Shown one piece after another: positions 53,694 through 61,910 of a DNA stretch of 64,000 bases. The first letter of the stretch is position 1. Every line of letters starts with the position of its first letter. The DNA comes from PALSA-505 sp035308365 (GTDB taxonomy: Bacteria; Actinomycetota; Actinomycetes; Streptosporangiales; Streptosporangiaceae). The notes beneath the pieces are model-generated. The model did no database searches. It was not told where the DNA came from and saw only the letters and a program-made list of their open reading frames with translations. The translations under genes were made by a program, and so were the position numbers. The DNA is taken from NCBI GenBank assembly GCA_035308365.1, contig DATGGU010000036.1:1-64000 (forward strand), given 5' to 3'.

Positions 53694-54889
53694 TTTCCGC
53701 CGAGCAGATTGAGAGTGATGGAAATCACCAGTTCCTGCTCGGCCTCCGTGAGGCCCATGAAAAGCGGCAAGCTTACCAGGCCTGGCGAAATCCGCTCGAC
53801 ACCTGGGTAGGTGTCCCCTCTATTTCCCTCCAGGCTGGCGAACACGGGCAGCTCATAGAGTGGGGTGTAGTGTACCTGCAGGGCGACGCCGCGTTTTCGG
53901 TAGTGCGAAAATATCTGCCGTTTGGACAGGCCGATTCGATCGAGGTCGAATGAGACGGGGAAGAGATGGAGCGCGGACCTCTCATCATCCGCCGCGGGAA
54001 CGAAACGCAGGCCGCAAAGCCCGGTCAAATGGCGCCGGTAGCGTTCAGCGAGGATCCGGCGGTAGCGGAGGCTCTCCGGCAGGCGCGCCAGCTGAACGAG
54101 GCCCACAGCCGCGTGGAACTCGGACATGCGCAGGTTGAACCCGGGCTCGGCAACCTCGTAGAACCACGGGTTCGGCTGCCCGTCGCTGTCGTAGGCCATC
54201 GGTGAGACCAGCCCAGCCCGCTGTATGTTGTGGTTCCGGTACCGGCGCAGCCGGCTGGCCAGGTCGCGGTCGGCAAGAGCGATCGCGCCGCCTTCCCCCG
54301 TGGCCACCGGTTTCGTCGGATGGAAGCTGAATGTGGCACCGAGGCTGGCCGGGTGGGTGCCGACGGCCGCGCCGCCAGGTGAGTAGCGCGCGATGAATGC
54401 CTGGCACGCGTCCTCCACCACCTCGGCCTCATACCGGTGCGCGATACCCGCGAGGCGATCCAGGTCGGCCGGCAGGCCGGCGAAATGGACGGGCATGACG
54501 ACGATCTGCTGATACCGGTGAGCGAGCCGGCCGAGCACAGCCGACAGCGAACACGGCGACATGTTCAGCGTGGCCGGGTCGATATCGGTGAGTGCGACGT
54601 CGTACCCGGCCTGCATCGCGGCTGCGGGCCCAGCCACGAAATTGAGGGCGGGCGTGACGAAAAGACTGCGCCCGCGCGGTCGCCTGAGCAGGTGCAAGAG
54701 CGCGTGGATGGCACCCGTTCCGTTGGACACGCACACTACCTCGGGCGCGCCGACGGCCTCGCCAAGGGCTTTCTCGAACCGGTCGACCGTGGCGCCCGCG
54801 GTCCACCATCCGGAACGCAGGACAGCCACGAGCGCTGCTTCCTCTTGCGCCGTCCAGTACGGCCTGGCATATGGGATTGGGTCGGTCAT
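53690..54889 (-). CDS. DegT/DnrJ/EryC1-type PLP aminotransferase, copy 2
   Basis: 399 residues: PYARPYWTAQEEAALVAVLR, VCVSNGTGAIHALLHLL, TPALNFVAGPAAAMQAG, VVEDACQAF and the Schiff-base Lys193 in SFHPTKPVATGEGG. It ends with HYTPLYELPVF and SLPLFMGLTEAE, as in sugar-nucleotide aminotransferases such as PseC or ArnB types. It starts within ATGA at the end of the carrier gene, so the four minus-strand genes from 57727 are translationally coupled. Together with the UDP-sugar dehydrogenase at 59594 it could make an amino-uronic acid (inference). Confidence 0.9.
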   Translation of the reverse strand: MTDPIPYARPYWTAQEEAALVAVLRSGWWTAGATVDRFEKALGEAVGAPEVVCVSNGTGAIHALLHLLRRPRGRSLFVTPALNFVAGPAAAMQAGYDVALTDIDPATLNMSPCSLSAVLGRLAHRYQQIVVMPVHFAGLPADLDRLAGIAHRYEAEVVEDACQAFIARYSPGGAAVGTHPASLGATFSFHPTKPVATGEGGAIALADRDLASRLRRYRNHNIQRAGLVSPMAYDSDGQPNPWFYEVAEPGFNLRMSEFHAAVGLVQLARLPESLRYRRILAERYRRHLTGLCGLRFVPAADDERSALHLFPVSFDLDRIGLSKRQIFSHYRKRGVALQVHYTPLYELPVFASLEGNRGDTYPGVERISPGLVSLPLFMGLTEAEQELVISITLNLLGGN

Positions 54890-55155
54890 CTCGCCGTCAC
54901 TCGGCTCGCGCTGTCATTGGCCGCATCCCGCACCCGCCAGACGTGCGCCGCCATCTCATGAACATTCCCCGACTCAAGCACGCTACGGGAGGAAAGACTC
55001 ACCCCGGCGAGCTCTTCGGTGCGGCTCACGATGTGGGCCGGGTGCAAGGGGTTACCGCCGAGCTCGAAGAAGCCGCCGGCCGGCCCGGGCCGCCCGATTC
55101 CGAGCCCGCCGGCCCACACCTGCGCGATCTGGCGCTCCATCTCGGCCAGGGTCAT
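54886..55155 (-). CDS. Carrier-protein-like protein lacking the phosphopantetheine serine
   Basis: An 89-residue protein with PCP fold sequence, close to the intact PCP at 44645. The attachment motif reads FFELGGNPLHPAHIV: the serine position is Pro36 (codon CCC on the minus strand, 55048-55050; TCC would be Ser). It cannot be phosphopantetheinylated as it stands. The frame is intact and both ends overlap neighbours by ATGA, so it is probably still translated. It may be a non-acylated docking protein, or a recent loss. Its neighbours are a hydroxylase and an aminotransferase. Confidence 0.82.
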   Translation of the reverse strand: MTLAEMERQIAQVWAGGLGIGRPGPAGGFFELGGNPLHPAHIVSRTEELAGVSLSSRSVLESGNVHEMAAHVWRVRDAANDSASRVTAR

Positions 55156-56165
55156 CCGCGGTGGCCCTCCTTGATGGCGGCCCCGGCTCCCGCCGCCGGT
55201 GAGCCTCCCGGGCTCCCCGGCGGCCGCTCGAAAGCCAGCCCGTCCGCGCCGAGTTCGACCGCCGTGGCCCCCGTCTCCGCCATGTACCTGCGGACGAGCG
55301 ACTCGATCCGGGCGGCGGGGCGCATGACGATGCCACTGCCGTCGGTCTCCACCCGCCGCAGGCCGTGATCGGCCATATAGCTCGCCACCTGCTGCGACGC
55401 CGTCCGCCGCCGGGCGAGCAGAGCACGCCGCTGGTGCTCGCCGAGTTCCGGGTGCGGAACGTCGAGGAGCAGAACGATGCGCGGCTGAGTGCCGCGGTGC
55501 CAGACCTCGTGCTCAAAGGAGTCGTCAAAAACGATGCACTTGCCCTCCTGCCAGGTCAGGTGCTGGTCGCCCACGCGGATCGAGACCCCGGGCGGAACCC
55601 GCAGTCCCAGGTGGACGCGCAAGTCGGCGTTGGTCCGGCCGCAGTGCGGGATCACGTGGGTTCCCGGGTGCAGCCACGACAGCGTCACGACGCCCGGCCC
55701 GAGCGTGGTTGCCTCGGGGATCTGGTCGATGACGTCGGTGAGGACCGGGAACAGGTCGCAGGCGGCGTCCTGGCGCCGGCCCGCCTCGTAGAAGACCACC
55801 TGGTCCCAGCGCCCGGACCCGAGCAGCGGCTCGTCGACCGGGCGGAAGCCGTGACGTGACGGATCTGTGACGGTGTCGATCTCGTCGCGGATCTTGTCGT
55901 AGTTCGCCTCGAGGTGGTGGACGAACCAGAACTGCGCGGGCTCGTAGACCGGCCGCGCGCTCACCCCGGTGACATACTCCAGCGGCCGCTGCTGCGCGCA
56001 GTCCCATATGCCCTGCGCTACCGCGAGCCGCGCACACTGGCCGGCCAGATCACTGCGGCCGTCTCTGATCAGCGCATCGATGAGGCCCGCATAGCGCCCT
56101 CGGGTCTCGCTTGACATACCTGGGACAGGGGGCATGACCGTAGCCTTTCGAGTCGCCGTGCTCAC
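55152..56165 (-). CDS. AspH-type beta-hydroxylase, third copy
   Basis: 337 residues with the PF05118-type fold: IPEATTLGPGVVTLSWLHPG, PHCGRTN (His174), LRVHLGLRVPPGVSIRV, GKCIVFDDSFEHEVWH (His219) and RIVLLLDVPHPELG. The His-His spacing of 45 equals that of the copies at 8786 and 10882. GTG 56165 overlaps the VOC-GT stop (GTGA); ATG 56135 is an alternative. The C-terminus has an Ala/Gly/Pro tail. It is adjacent to the Ser-less carrier, so that protein might position its substrate (inference). Confidence 0.9.
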   Translation of the reverse strand: MSTATRKATVMPPVPGMSSETRGRYAGLIDALIRDGRSDLAGQCARLAVAQGIWDCAQQRPLEYVTGVSARPVYEPAQFWFVHHLEANYDKIRDEIDTVTDPSRHGFRPVDEPLLGSGRWDQVVFYEAGRRQDAACDLFPVLTDVIDQIPEATTLGPGVVTLSWLHPGTHVIPHCGRTNADLRVHLGLRVPPGVSIRVGDQHLTWQEGKCIVFDDSFEHEVWHRGTQPRIVLLLDVPHPELGEHQRRALLARRRTASQQVASYMADHGLRRVETDGSGIVMRPAARIESLVRRYMAETGATAVELGADGLAFERPPGSPGGSPAAGAGAAIKEGHRG

Positions 56166-57727
56166 TGCCGCGACGGCCCGGCCGCAGGCTCCGGCGCCCG
56201 GCCGAGCAGCCGGTCCACGACCGGCCCGGACAATCCGCGCTCGGAGGTCAGATGGTGCCCGACGAGGCTGGCCGCCTGGGCCGGCGAAATCCCGAGGTGG
56301 CCGAGTTCCGACTCCAGCACGCCGAGCCGCTCGGCGTAATACGGCGGGAGCCGGCCGGCGCAGTTGGCCAGCAGAGTGTACTCCGCAGCCAGGTAGAGTT
56401 TCCGGAACTCGGGCATATGGAATAGCTTCCAGTAGTAGCTCACTCCACCTATGTGCACCAATTCATCCGACATATCCTGCTGCCACTCCCGCTGGCTGCC
56501 GTATTCGCCGAGCGTCGCCTGTGTGCGGTGTTCGAGCTGGCGCACGCGGTGAATCGGGTATCCGGCCGCGGCCGCTGCCACCTGATAGGCGACGAGGGTG
56601 TCGAAGAACGGTGAGCCGCCCGGTGGCACGGGCCTGCCGTGATCGTCCGGTGGCAGAACGGACAGCAATTGCCGCCGCTGCCTGGACGTAGGAATGCGGC
56701 AGTAGGTGCGGTTGTGCATATAGGGCATCCTGGAGCCGCTCCACTCGTAGTTCGTCGGGCTGACGTAGAGGCCCCTGGAGCGCATGGCTTCGACGACGGC
56801 AGCGTTCACGAAGACGAAGTGGCAGCACCCGACGGCAAGTTCCGGTGTAGCGTCGTACGCCCAAATGACGTTGACTGCCGTCGTGTCCTCGATGTGCGTC
56901 ATGTCGGCGAACACCTTGGGTTCGAGAACAAAGCAGTCGATATCGATATAGCCGAAGTTGTGGCGGTTCGTTTCGAACAGGAACTCCCACGTCGTGTTGT
57001 CGTCGACGCCGAGCCGTATATTGTGGAACGGCCGGTTGAGATTCGCCCGGATGAATTGCTGCTCGTCTGGCGTGAGCGCCGAGCCGACGAGAACGAGATT
57101 GACGTCTTCCGGGATGTGCCGAACGGCGTTGACCACCCAGTGCAAGAGGCCTTCGGCGAAGAACATGTAGAAGATGTCGCGGTGGTCGGTGAGCTGCGCG
57201 TAGAACTCACCGAACTCCCGCAGATGTGGCCGCTCCGCCCGGCCGAGACGCCAGTTCCTGATGCCGGCCCGGACCGCGGCGGGCACGGCCCGCCGCACGC
57301 CACGGCTCATTGCCGAACGCAGCCCGCCGGAGGTGGCGGCGAAGGCGAGGATGTTCCCCCACGGATCGCGCACCTCGAACGTGAACTCCGAGACGTGCGT
57401 GACCCCGATGCCGACCTGCACGAGCGCGCCCCGGGCGCGCAACGCGGCCGCGGCGCGATCGGCGTCCCGCACGTAGAAGACGGCGTCCCAGGCCCGTGGC
57501 CCGAAACGCCGGCGCGCATACCCGCGTGCACCGGGCGAGGCCAGCTGGAGCAGGGCCGAACCGCCCGGGGCGCGGGCGAGCACCGCGGCCGGCGGGTCGC
57601 CGAGGATCTCGGCGCTGGTGAATCCGAGAACCTCACGGTAGTAGTCCGCGGCACTGGCAAGGTCGTCGACAAGCAGGCACGGCACGCTCTCGAGGCCGCT
57701 GATTGCCCGCGCCACTCGTGGATTCAT
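56162..57727 (-). CDS. VOC domain fused to DxD (GT-A-like) core, paralogue 7
   Basis: ATG 57727 is supported by GAGGGGAG just upstream; the longer frame is rejected. 521 residues. VOC domain about 14-130 (VPCLLVDDLASAADYYREVL; FEVRDPWGNILAFA). Core with IFYMFFAEGLLHWVVN, NLVLVGSALTPDEQQFI and FGYIDIDCFVLE (Asp262, Asp264). It is the most divergent intact member, with an extra Trp-rich stretch (GSQREWQQDMSDELVHIGGV) before the conserved C-terminal region. First gene of a four-gene coupled operon with hydroxylase, Ser-less carrier and aminotransferase. Confidence 0.7.
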   Translation of the reverse strand: MNPRVARAISGLESVPCLLVDDLASAADYYREVLGFTSAEILGDPPAAVLARAPGGSALLQLASPGARGYARRRFGPRAWDAVFYVRDADRAAAALRARGALVQVGIGVTHVSEFTFEVRDPWGNILAFAATSGGLRSAMSRGVRRAVPAAVRAGIRNWRLGRAERPHLREFGEFYAQLTDHRDIFYMFFAEGLLHWVVNAVRHIPEDVNLVLVGSALTPDEQQFIRANLNRPFHNIRLGVDDNTTWEFLFETNRHNFGYIDIDCFVLEPKVFADMTHIEDTTAVNVIWAYDATPELAVGCCHFVFVNAAVVEAMRSRGLYVSPTNYEWSGSRMPYMHNRTYCRIPTSRQRRQLLSVLPPDDHGRPVPPGGSPFFDTLVAYQVAAAAAGYPIHRVRQLEHRTQATLGEYGSQREWQQDMSDELVHIGGVSYYWKLFHMPEFRKLYLAAEYTLLANCAGRLPPYYAERLGVLESELGHLGISPAQAASLVGHHLTSERGLSGPVVDRLLGRAPEPAAGPSRQ

Positions 57728-57903
57728 AGCGCTCCCCTCGGATTGCGGAAACTGGGCGAACAGGTCAGCGATCCCCGGCCGCCGTGCGTGCGCCGGCCGG
57801 GCCGGCTCCGTAGGATATGGACGCGTCGGCGGTGCGCGAAGGGCCAGCCACACCGTGGACAGACCAAATCGGGCCGGTCGTGGTGTCTGAGGAGGAGCAC
57901 GTC

Positions 57904-58557
57904 ATGCACGAGCCCCATGTGCCCGAGGCGAGCCGCCACCCGTTGATCGACGCAGTCCGGGAAGGCGACGCCGACCGGGTCCGCACGCTGCTCGACGACG
58001 GCGCGGACGTCGCGGCACGCGACGGCGACGACTGGGCCGCCCTGGACTGGGCGGCCGGCCGGGGAGACCTGGCCATCATCGCGATGCTGCTCGATCACGG
58101 CAGCGACCCGTTCGCTGTCGGCCGCGAGCAGCGCCGCCCATACCAGATCGCGCTCGCGGCAGGGCATCTCGAGGCCGCGCGGGTGCTCCGCCAGGCGGAG
58201 GACGAGGCGGACCCGGATGGGCCAGCGGACCGTTCGTGGCGTCCTTACTGCCGCGCCTACCTGGCCGCGCAGGTCCGCCAGTATCCCGGCTGGGCCAGCC
58301 AGGCCAGGTCCGGCGACGGCACGCCGGGCGAGGCCACGGCCGGGCAGGACGCCGACGCGGTGGTCTTCCTGCACGATGATTTGACCGTGACATCCTCGAT
58401 GCGGCGTGGCGAGGACGTGCTGTTCGACGCCGTGACGGCCGAGTGGGAACGCTTCTGCACGCAGGAACTCGGCTTCCGCGTGCCCGATGAGATGGATCTC
58501 GTCCCGGACGGCCCGCCGGCCGCGCCGAACGGCCCCGCCCGCCCCGGCCAGCCTTAG
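57904..58557 (+). CDS. Small ankyrin-repeat protein
   Basis: 217 residues from ATG 57904 (GGAGGA seven bases upstream). Ankyrin repeats occupy about residues 10-105: HPLIDAVREGDADRVRTLLD, DWAALDWAAGRGDLAIIAML, RPYQIALAAGHLEAARVL. The C-terminal half is acidic and carries DADAVVFLHDDLTVTSSMRR and WERFCTQELGFRVPDEM, which I do not recognise. A single-gene plus-strand unit between two minus-strand operons. It may be a protein-protein adaptor; the ankyrin part resembles that of the GNAT fusion at 31866. Confidence 0.75.
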   Translation: MHEPHVPEASRHPLIDAVREGDADRVRTLLDDGADVAARDGDDWAALDWAAGRGDLAIIAMLLDHGSDPFAVGREQRRPYQIALAAGHLEAARVLRQAEDEADPDGPADRSWRPYCRAYLAAQVRQYPGWASQARSGDGTPGEATAGQDADAVVFLHDDLTVTSSMRRGEDVLFDAVTAEWERFCTQELGFRVPDEMDLVPDGPPAAPNGPARPGQP

Positions 58558-58606
58558 CGCCCGGCAGCGCCGGCCGCTGGTCACGGTCACTGCCCGCCTC
58601 CCGCCC

Positions 58607-59590
58607 TCATACCCGGTCGTCTGCTGGAAGGTCGAGCCACCAGGGGTTGGCCCGCGCCCACGCGATCGTCCGCGCCAGCCCGTCCCGCAGCGTCGTGCCG
58701 CACCGCCAGCCGAGCAGCGCCTCGGCCTTGGCCGTGTCCGGCACGCGGCGGGGTATGTCCGCGTACCGGTCCCCGAGCCGCCGGGCGGTGTCGAAGGGCA
58801 CCGGCGGCTGCGCCATACCGGTCAGCTCGCCGAGCAGCTCAACGGCCGAGGCCACGGACGTTTCCTCGCGCGCGCCGAGGTTGAAGCACTCACCATCGGC
58901 CCGGGAGCTGGCGGCGGCCAGCAGCGTCCCCTGGACGGCATCGCTGACGAACGTGAAGCACCGGCTCTGACGGCCGCCGTCGTACACGATGAGCGGCAGC
59001 CCGCGCAGCGCACGGTGCAGGTTCCGGCTGATCACGTAGGCGGGCCGCTGCCGCGGGCCGTAGACGTTGAAATAGCGGACCACCGTCGCACGCAATCCCC
59101 GCTCGCGGGCGAAGGCGAAGGTCAGATGCTCGGCCAGGCCCTTGCTCGTGCCGTACGCCCACCGGTCCGTGGCGGTGCTGCCGAGCACCCGGTCCGCGTC
59201 CTCGGCCCAGGGCGTGCGGTCGTTCTTGCCGTACACCTCGCTCGTGCTCGCGAGAACCACCTTGGCTCGCGCCTCCAGCGCCGCCTCGAGCACATTGCGG
59301 GTACCCCACACGTTGACATCGATGACGTCTGTGGGCCTGGTGAGGTACCTGTCGACGCCGACGATCGCACCAAGGTGGTACACGACGTCGACTCCGTCGC
59401 GGATCACCGAACGAAGCTTGGTGGCGTCTGTGATGTCGCCGCGGACGTAGCTCACGCCCGCGTCCCTGTCCCGCTGGTCCACCGGCGGCCCGGCGAGGTC
59501 ATACACCGTGACCTCGTCCCGCGCCGCGAGGCACTCGACGAGATGGCTTCCGATGAAGCCGCAACCACCGGTGACAACGACCCTGGCCAC
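58607..59590 (-). CDS. NDP-sugar epimerase/dehydratase (extended SDR)
   Basis: 327 residues: VVVTGGCGFIGSHLVECLAA (NAD-binding GGCGFIG), VYHLGAIVGVDRY, LASTSEVYG, catalytic WAYGTSKGLAEHL and VVRYFNVYGPRQRP, the arrangement of UDP-glucose 4-epimerases, UDP-glucuronate decarboxylases and dTDP-glucose 4,6-dehydratases. GTG 59590 lies three bases after the stop of the UDP-sugar dehydrogenase, so the two enzymes probably act in sequence on a UDP-hexuronate, for example 4-epimerisation or decarboxylation (inference). Confidence 0.9.
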   Translation of the reverse strand: MARVVVTGGCGFIGSHLVECLAARDEVTVYDLAGPPVDQRDRDAGVSYVRGDITDATKLRSVIRDGVDVVYHLGAIVGVDRYLTRPTDVIDVNVWGTRNVLEAALEARAKVVLASTSEVYGKNDRTPWAEDADRVLGSTATDRWAYGTSKGLAEHLTFAFARERGLRATVVRYFNVYGPRQRPAYVISRNLHRALRGLPLIVYDGGRQSRCFTFVSDAVQGTLLAAASSRADGECFNLGAREETSVASAVELLGELTGMAQPPVPFDTARRLGDRYADIPRRVPDTAKAEALLGWRCGTTLRDGLARTIAWARANPWWLDLPADDRV

Positions 59591-59593
59591 GTG

Positions 59594-60946
59594 TCACCGG
59601 CCGATGCCGCGGTAGGCGAACCCGAGGCGCCGCAGCATTTCGATGACCTCGGCCGGATAGTACGCACGCCCGTCGAGGACGAGGCAGGGCATCGCCACCC
59701 GGCGGGCGAGACCGGCGAAGTCGAGGCCGGTGAACTCGCGGTGGCCCGCGAGCACGGCGACGCAGTCCGCTCCCTCGACGGCCTCGGCCAGCGTCGCGGC
59801 CGGCGGCATCCCGACGCACGCCGCCGTGTCGGCCTCGGCCACCAGCGGGTCGAAGACGCGGACCTCCGCGCCGGCCGCGAGCAGCGCGTCGACAACCGGT
59901 TTCACGGGGGTCATCCGGAGGTCTCCGGTATTGCTCTTGAACGACAGGCCGAGGACGGCCACCACCGCCCCGGCGATGTCCTTGCCGAGCTTGGCCAGCT
60001 CGCTGCGCAGCAGCTCGAACGTGTATCGCGGCATACCGTCGTTGACCATCCGGGCGGTTTCGATCGTGCGCAGGTGCACGCCCTTGTCGCGCCCCGTCCG
60101 CCACAGCATCCACGGATCTTTCGTGAGGCACGACCCCCCCACGCCGACGCTCGGCAGCAGGATGTTCACGTTGCCATCGCCCTTGGCCAGCGTGTTGGCG
60201 CTGTCGATGACCTCCAGCACATCGACGCCGAACACGGCGCACATCTGAGCCAGCTCGTTGCCGATCGCCACATTCACGTCGATCCACCAGTTATCGGCGA
60301 GCTTGACGAACTCGGCTGCCTCGGGGGTCTGGACCGCAACCGTGCGCACCCCGAGCGTCCGCTGCCAGAACGCCGCCGCGGCAGCGGTCGCGTCGGGCGA
60401 GCAGCCGCCGACGACGACCGGCAGCGTGCGCAGCTGGCGCAGGGCGGCTCCCTCGGCGAGCCGCTCCGGGCAGTAGGCGAGCCCGAAATCGCGCCCGTGG
60501 GCCAGGCCGTCCGCCTCCAGCAGCGGAAGAACCATCCCGCGGGTCGTCCCGGGAGGCACCGTGCTCTTGAGTATGACCAGCTGGCCCGCGCGCAGCGAGC
60601 CGCGGAGCCTGCGGCAGGTCTCACTCAGCTCGGCGCCGAGCATCTCACGCGAGTCGTCGATAGGGGTGCCGACGGTTATGATGATCACGTCGGCGTCCGC
60701 GGCGTCGGCGTAGCTGCCGGAGACACGCGGCCGCGCGGACACCGGCAGCCGCGACCACCCCTCGGCCATCTCCGGCTCGGCGAACCGGTGCTGTCCAGCG
60801 GCGAACCTTTCCACCAGGCCAGGGTCGCTGTCGATGCCAACGACCTGGTGACCGAGATCGGCCAGCACGAGCCCGATGCAGGACCCGATATAGCCGAAGC
60901 CGACGACTGCGACACGGAGTTCCCGGTTATCGGGCAGAAAGCGCAT
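59594..60946 (-). CDS. UDP-sugar 6-dehydrogenase (WecC/Ugd superfamily)
   Basis: Oxidises the C6 hydroxyl of a UDP-sugar to a carboxylate with two NAD+. 450 residues: RVAVVGFGYIGSCIGLVLAD (NAD motif), IIITVGTPID, ILKSTVPPGTTR, YCPERLAEG and the catalytic GVGGSCLTKDP (Cys273), then LGLSFKSNTGDLRMTP. The ERLAEG and GSCLTKDP forms are nearer to UDP-N-acetylmannosaminuronate or UDP-GlcNAc 6-dehydrogenases than to plain UDP-glucose dehydrogenase. Middle gene of a three-gene minus operon after the fourth AspH hydroxylase. It supplies a uronic acid, presumably for the glycosyl part of the product. Confidence 0.9.
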   Translation of the reverse strand: MRFLPDNRELRVAVVGFGYIGSCIGLVLADLGHQVVGIDSDPGLVERFAAGQHRFAEPEMAEGWSRLPVSARPRVSGSYADAADADVIIITVGTPIDDSREMLGAELSETCRRLRGSLRAGQLVILKSTVPPGTTRGMVLPLLEADGLAHGRDFGLAYCPERLAEGAALRQLRTLPVVVGGCSPDATAAAAAFWQRTLGVRTVAVQTPEAAEFVKLADNWWIDVNVAIGNELAQMCAVFGVDVLEVIDSANTLAKGDGNVNILLPSVGVGGSCLTKDPWMLWRTGRDKGVHLRTIETARMVNDGMPRYTFELLRSELAKLGKDIAGAVVAVLGLSFKSNTGDLRMTPVKPVVDALLAAGAEVRVFDPLVAEADTAACVGMPPAATLAEAVEGADCVAVLAGHREFTGLDFAGLARRVAMPCLVLDGRAYYPAEVIEMLRRLGFAYRGIGR

Positions 60947-60986
60947 ATCGATCCCTTTATGGTTAGGTGATTGATTCCGCTATTGA

Positions 60987-61712
60987 TCAGATCGTGGTGT
61001 GCGGGGTGGCACGCTGCAGGGTCGGCCGGCCGTACATGACGCCGCCCAGCGCGCGGCCGAACCGGTTGGCCAGTGTCTGCGGCAACGGCATGGGCCGTGG
61101 AACGTCGACGATGAGCACCACGCGCGGCCCGTCGCTGGAGTTGATCACCTCGTGGTCATGGCTGTCGTCGAACAGCACGCTCTCGCCCTCGCGCCAGGTG
61201 TAGAGCTCGCCGCGGACCTTGAGCTGCGGCGGTTTTTCGGCCGGCACGATGAGGCCCAGATGGTAGCGCAGGTATCCACCGTACGGCCCGTTGTGCGGCG
61301 GAATGGACTTGCCCGGGTCGAGAATGGAGAAACACGCTTGAAAGATTCCCGGTATGCGGTCGACAGCGGCTGCGGTGGCCGGGCAGCGGGCTCTGTTCCG
61401 CTTTTCATTAATGCCCATGAGTGACAAATAGAACACGCGCCAGTCATAGGGCGTGGAGTTTGATATACAGGCCTGCGTGGCGTCCGTCTCGTGTAATAGC
61501 GGAGCCTTCTGCTGATCATGCAGGATGGTCATGACTTCGGCGCGGATCGCCGGGTAGGCACGGTCGATATGGCGCAGCGCGGGGCATACCTTGTCGATGT
61601 CGAAGAAAGCTGGGCGGTCGCGGCCTCCGGCGGTTGCGATAAACCATCTGCTCAACTTGTTCGTAGTGATTATCGCATATCCGGTCACGTTCTTCTGCAA
61701 TACGTCGATCAT
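60987..61712 (-). CDS. AspH-type beta-hydroxylase, fourth and most divergent copy
   Basis: 241 residues. The iron-site sequences are SIPPHNGPYGGYLRYHLGLI (His140) and ESVLFDDSHDHEVI (His187), followed by RVVLIVDVPRPMP; spacing is 47 rather than 45, and the PHCGxTN motif becomes PHNGPYG, as in classical lipid-A or mammalian-type AspH proteins. The N-terminal region differs from the other copies (no ARACAELAV helix). GGAGG lies about ten bases before ATG 61712. It may act on a different residue type from the other three. Confidence 0.88.
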   Translation of the reverse strand: MIDVLQKNVTGYAIITTNKLSRWFIATAGGRDRPAFFDIDKVCPALRHIDRAYPAIRAEVMTILHDQQKAPLLHETDATQACISNSTPYDWRVFYLSLMGINEKRNRARCPATAAAVDRIPGIFQACFSILDPGKSIPPHNGPYGGYLRYHLGLIVPAEKPPQLKVRGELYTWREGESVLFDDSHDHEVINSSDGPRVVLIVDVPRPMPLPQTLANRFGRALGGVMYGRPTLQRATPHTTI

Positions 61713-61910
61713 AACTTATTGCCTCCGCTGGCGATGGTGTTCCGGCGGTGATGCCGCATCCGGATGAAGGCGGGCCGGCCACGCCCGCCCGGCCCTGGCA
61801 GTACCGGTAAGCATCTGGTATGTCTTCGTTGTGCAGCGAGAACCGGCCCGTGCGCGGCACCGGCCCGGTGTACGAGCCGCCGGGGCTGCGTAGCGAGAAG
61901 GGGGCGTGTC

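Noticed and set aside
58487..60970. A plus-strand frame of 827 codons opposite the epimerase and UDP-sugar dehydrogenase genes
   Set aside because: It is antisense to two well-supported genes and is rich in His, Arg, Gln and Asp in a way typical of antisense frames in high-GC DNA.
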